Positions 62,226 to 64,000 of a stretch of DNA of 64,000 nucleotides are shown in pieces. The stretch is from contig CM066728.1 in NCBI GenBank assembly GCA_033961575.1, forward strand, positions 104,422,852 through 104,486,851. The letters are read 5' to 3'. The translations under genes were made by a program, and so were the position numbers. The notes below the pieces were generated by a model. That model saw nothing but the letters and a program-made list of their open reading frames with translations. It was not told the origin of the DNA and made no database searches. Source of the stretch: Aselliscus stoliczkanus. Its lineage: Eukaryota > Chordata > Mammalia > Chiroptera > Hipposideridae. The first letter of the stretch is position 1, and each line of letters begins with the position of its first letter.

Positions 62226-62633
62226 TAGCATCATTCACAATGTTCCTGAAGGCATCCTAATTATAAGAACTCATCAGTGATGATTTTAACATGGCATGTC
62301 AGGAGCCCCCAAGACCTTCCCCGCTAGAAGGACCCATGGAACTTAGAATCTAGTTGTCTTTAAGGCTAAGACTTATTTCCTTGACGTTGTAAGGATACAG
62401 TTTGACCATAAGGGAACAGACAGGCAGAGTTTGGAGGAATGTATGTGTGGGCTTTCTTATGTTTTCTCTCTCTCATGAGGGGCCACATAGAGCTTACTCT
62501 GTCCCCAGCAACAAAAATACAGCAACTTGTCTTATTAGGGAAACCACTTCATGGATGATGTAGATGTCTGATCACTGCACTGCACACCTGAAGCAGAAGC
62601 TGAACAACATTGAATGTCAACTATAATTTATTC

Positions 62634-62742
62634 TTTTTTTTTTTTTTTGAGGGCAGTGTCACTGGCTCTCATATGTGGGACCCTAACCGGGGCCGCTGGC
62701 ATCCCAAGCCAGCGCTTAACCACTGCGCCACTCGGGGGGCCC
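62634..62742 (-). mobile_element. Type A SINE in L1 sequence
   Basis: A reverse-oriented full copy with a damaged head (CTCGGGGGGCCC). The 9-bp duplication TATAATTTA lies at 62,622-62,630 and 62,744-62,752. Confidence 0.88.
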
Positions 62743-62748
62743 TTATAA

Positions 62749-62752
<4 letters not shown>

Positions 62753-62804
<52 letters not shown>
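62753..62804. repeat. TA microsatellite
   Basis: About 25 TA units grown from the ATTTAATATA of the host L1. Confidence 0.95.
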
Positions 62805-62806
<2 letters not shown>

Positions 62807-64000
62807 TCATGGGATGTGGAGTACAGCATAGGGAATAGAGTCCATGGAATGGTAACAGCTATATATGATGTCAGAGGAGTAGTAGATTGGGAGAGGGGGA
62901 TTACCACTTTGTGAGAGGTGTAAATGTCTAACTATTATATTGCTTCGTACACCTGACACTAATAAAAAAAAATAGAGCGACACATTTGCAATGTTTCTGC
63001 CCAAGGAAGCCCATCAGAGACTCAGTTCCCAAGATTTTTGTTGGATGTGGTCACATAGGCACCTCTGCCTAGCCTGGACCCAAATTCAGACTCGCAGAAG
63101 GAAGGCTGTCGTTCATCACAGACCACACTGTTTGCACAAGCAACAGGGAGCCAGTCCTGTCCGCTGGGGAACCGTGTTTGATGTATTGCCGATTTACGTG
63201 CTTCTTAATAAAATTGTGCTTCCCTACTAGACAAACAGAAGATTTTGAAGTGTTTTTTTCTCTTAACATTTTTTTCAAAAATATTTTTCATGTTGCTATA
63301 TGGCTTTCAAAGTTATCGTTTTAACTATGCCTTCAGAATACTCTATTGAGTTGATGGACCTTGATTTACTTTCTAGTTCCCTATTACTGGACATTTCCAT
63401 GGCTTCCAAAGTTTTGCTATTTTGCTAAGAGCTGCAATGAATATATTTCTATGTATCATGTCTTTTTCCCATTTAAAATGATGTCCTCCTCTGAAGTAAG
63501 ATTATTGCATCAGAGAACGTGGCTTCATTTAACGGCTCTTAATATTTGTAGCCAAATTGCTTTTCGAAAGTGTGGTATGAACTTACAATGCCACCAGCAA
63601 TGTGATAGTACCAATTTCACCATCTTCCAACAAACACTGTTTTATTATAATTGTAATAAATTTTTTATTATAATAAATTATATAATATGTTATAAATAAA
63701 ATGTAACAAATGCATTATAATAAACTATAAAAATTTATTATAAATGTTATAATTTATACATTTTAGTTTAAGTAGCAAAATCATTGAACCTAATTTTAAT
63801 TTGCATTTTTGATTATCAAAATAAATAACTACCAATATAAATGAGTGATTACCAATATAAATGATTTTCTTTGAACTTGTTTCTTTTTATAATTTATTTA
63901 TTCTTCCAATATTTTTTGTGGATCTCCTATGCAAACCACTGCTGGAGATACAGCACAAAACAGATGAAATCCGTTCATCATGAAGCCCGCTTTTAAGTGG

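Larger units (their letters stand above)
62480..62975 (+). mobile_element. L1 3' end carrying a SINE and a TA run
   Basis: CTGCACACCTGAAGCAGAAG, ATTGAATGTCAACTATAATT, then after the insertions GTACAGCATAGGGAATAGAG, GTAACAGCTATATATGATGTC and CACCTGACACTAATAAAAAA. The same 3' untranslated region occurs at 12.4-12.7 kb. Confidence 0.8.
61070..64000. other. Start of DNAH5 intron 17
   Basis: The segment holds composite SINE C copy 3, a hAT-like relic, an L1 3' end with a SINE and a TA repeat. The last 700 bases are very AT-rich with TTATAATAAA-type runs and an old LINE-like end. Confidence 0.75.

Noticed and set aside
61650..63999. Search for DNAH5 exon 18
   Set aside because: No segment here continues the protein after ...EEFLQMTK with a matching acceptor in the right phase, so the exon is taken to lie beyond the window.
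1..64000. CRISPR arrays, operons, phage, toxin or bacterial defence genes, rRNA and true tRNA genes
   Set aside because: The window is mammalian. Repeats are SINE, LINE, DNA-transposon or microsatellite sequence, and the tRNA-like segments are SINE heads with target duplications and tails.

Overview
This window is nuclear DNA from a placental mammal. Split coding exons with GT-AG introns, 3' ends of L1 retrotransposons, MIR and L2 relics, and many young tRNA-derived SINEs all point that way. The SINE heads (GGGCCGGCCGAGTGGC...), recent-looking hAT and mariner elements and the L1 3'-end style suggest a bat, perhaps of the horseshoe-bat group. The bat assignment is inference from repeat style, not a database match.

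The only protein-coding gene I can support is DNAH5, the gamma-type heavy chain of the ciliary outer dynein arm, on the + strand. Its first 17 coding exons lie between 10,828 and 61,069. All 17 join in frame into about 859 codons, counted from the ATG at 10,834, and follow my memory of the mammalian DNAH5 N-terminus almost residue for residue. Every intron obeys GT-AG. The encoded part is the start of the tail (stem), used for heavy-chain partnering and binding of intermediate chains. The motor and the rest of a roughly 4,600-residue protein lie beyond the window.

Layout: 1-10,560 is intergenic DNA with old repeats. At 10,566-10,589, about 260 bases before the start codon, a forkhead site sits beside an imperfect X-box. 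Exon 1 ends at 10,890. A 14.3-kb first intron follows, holding a three-layer L1 nest (11,718-14,530), a TA microsatellite, an MER5A-like relic and a long composite SINE. Exons 2-17 fall at 25.2, 28.4, 32.1, 33.6, 36.3, 37.1, 39.8, 40.6, 42.8, 43.5, 47.0, 49.7, 50.2, 51.7, 56.9 and 60.9 kb. From 61,070 to the end is the beginning of intron 17.

The introns are rich in mobile DNA. Three SINE types share one tRNA-like head: a short type (A), a type with a different body (B), and a composite of about 430-460 bp with an AATAAA...TCTTT end (C). Many copies have exact 9-16 bp target-site duplications. There are also two internally deleted mariner copies in opposite orientation that share 133 bp of sequence outside the element, a hAT MITE with a perfect 8-bp duplication, and a small mariner-type hairpin MITE split by a SINE.

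I found no new protein system. The items most worth checking are the paired mariner-plus-flank units, the SINE A-B dimer, the composite SINE C, the very weak exon 7 donor, and the promoter-like motif pair.
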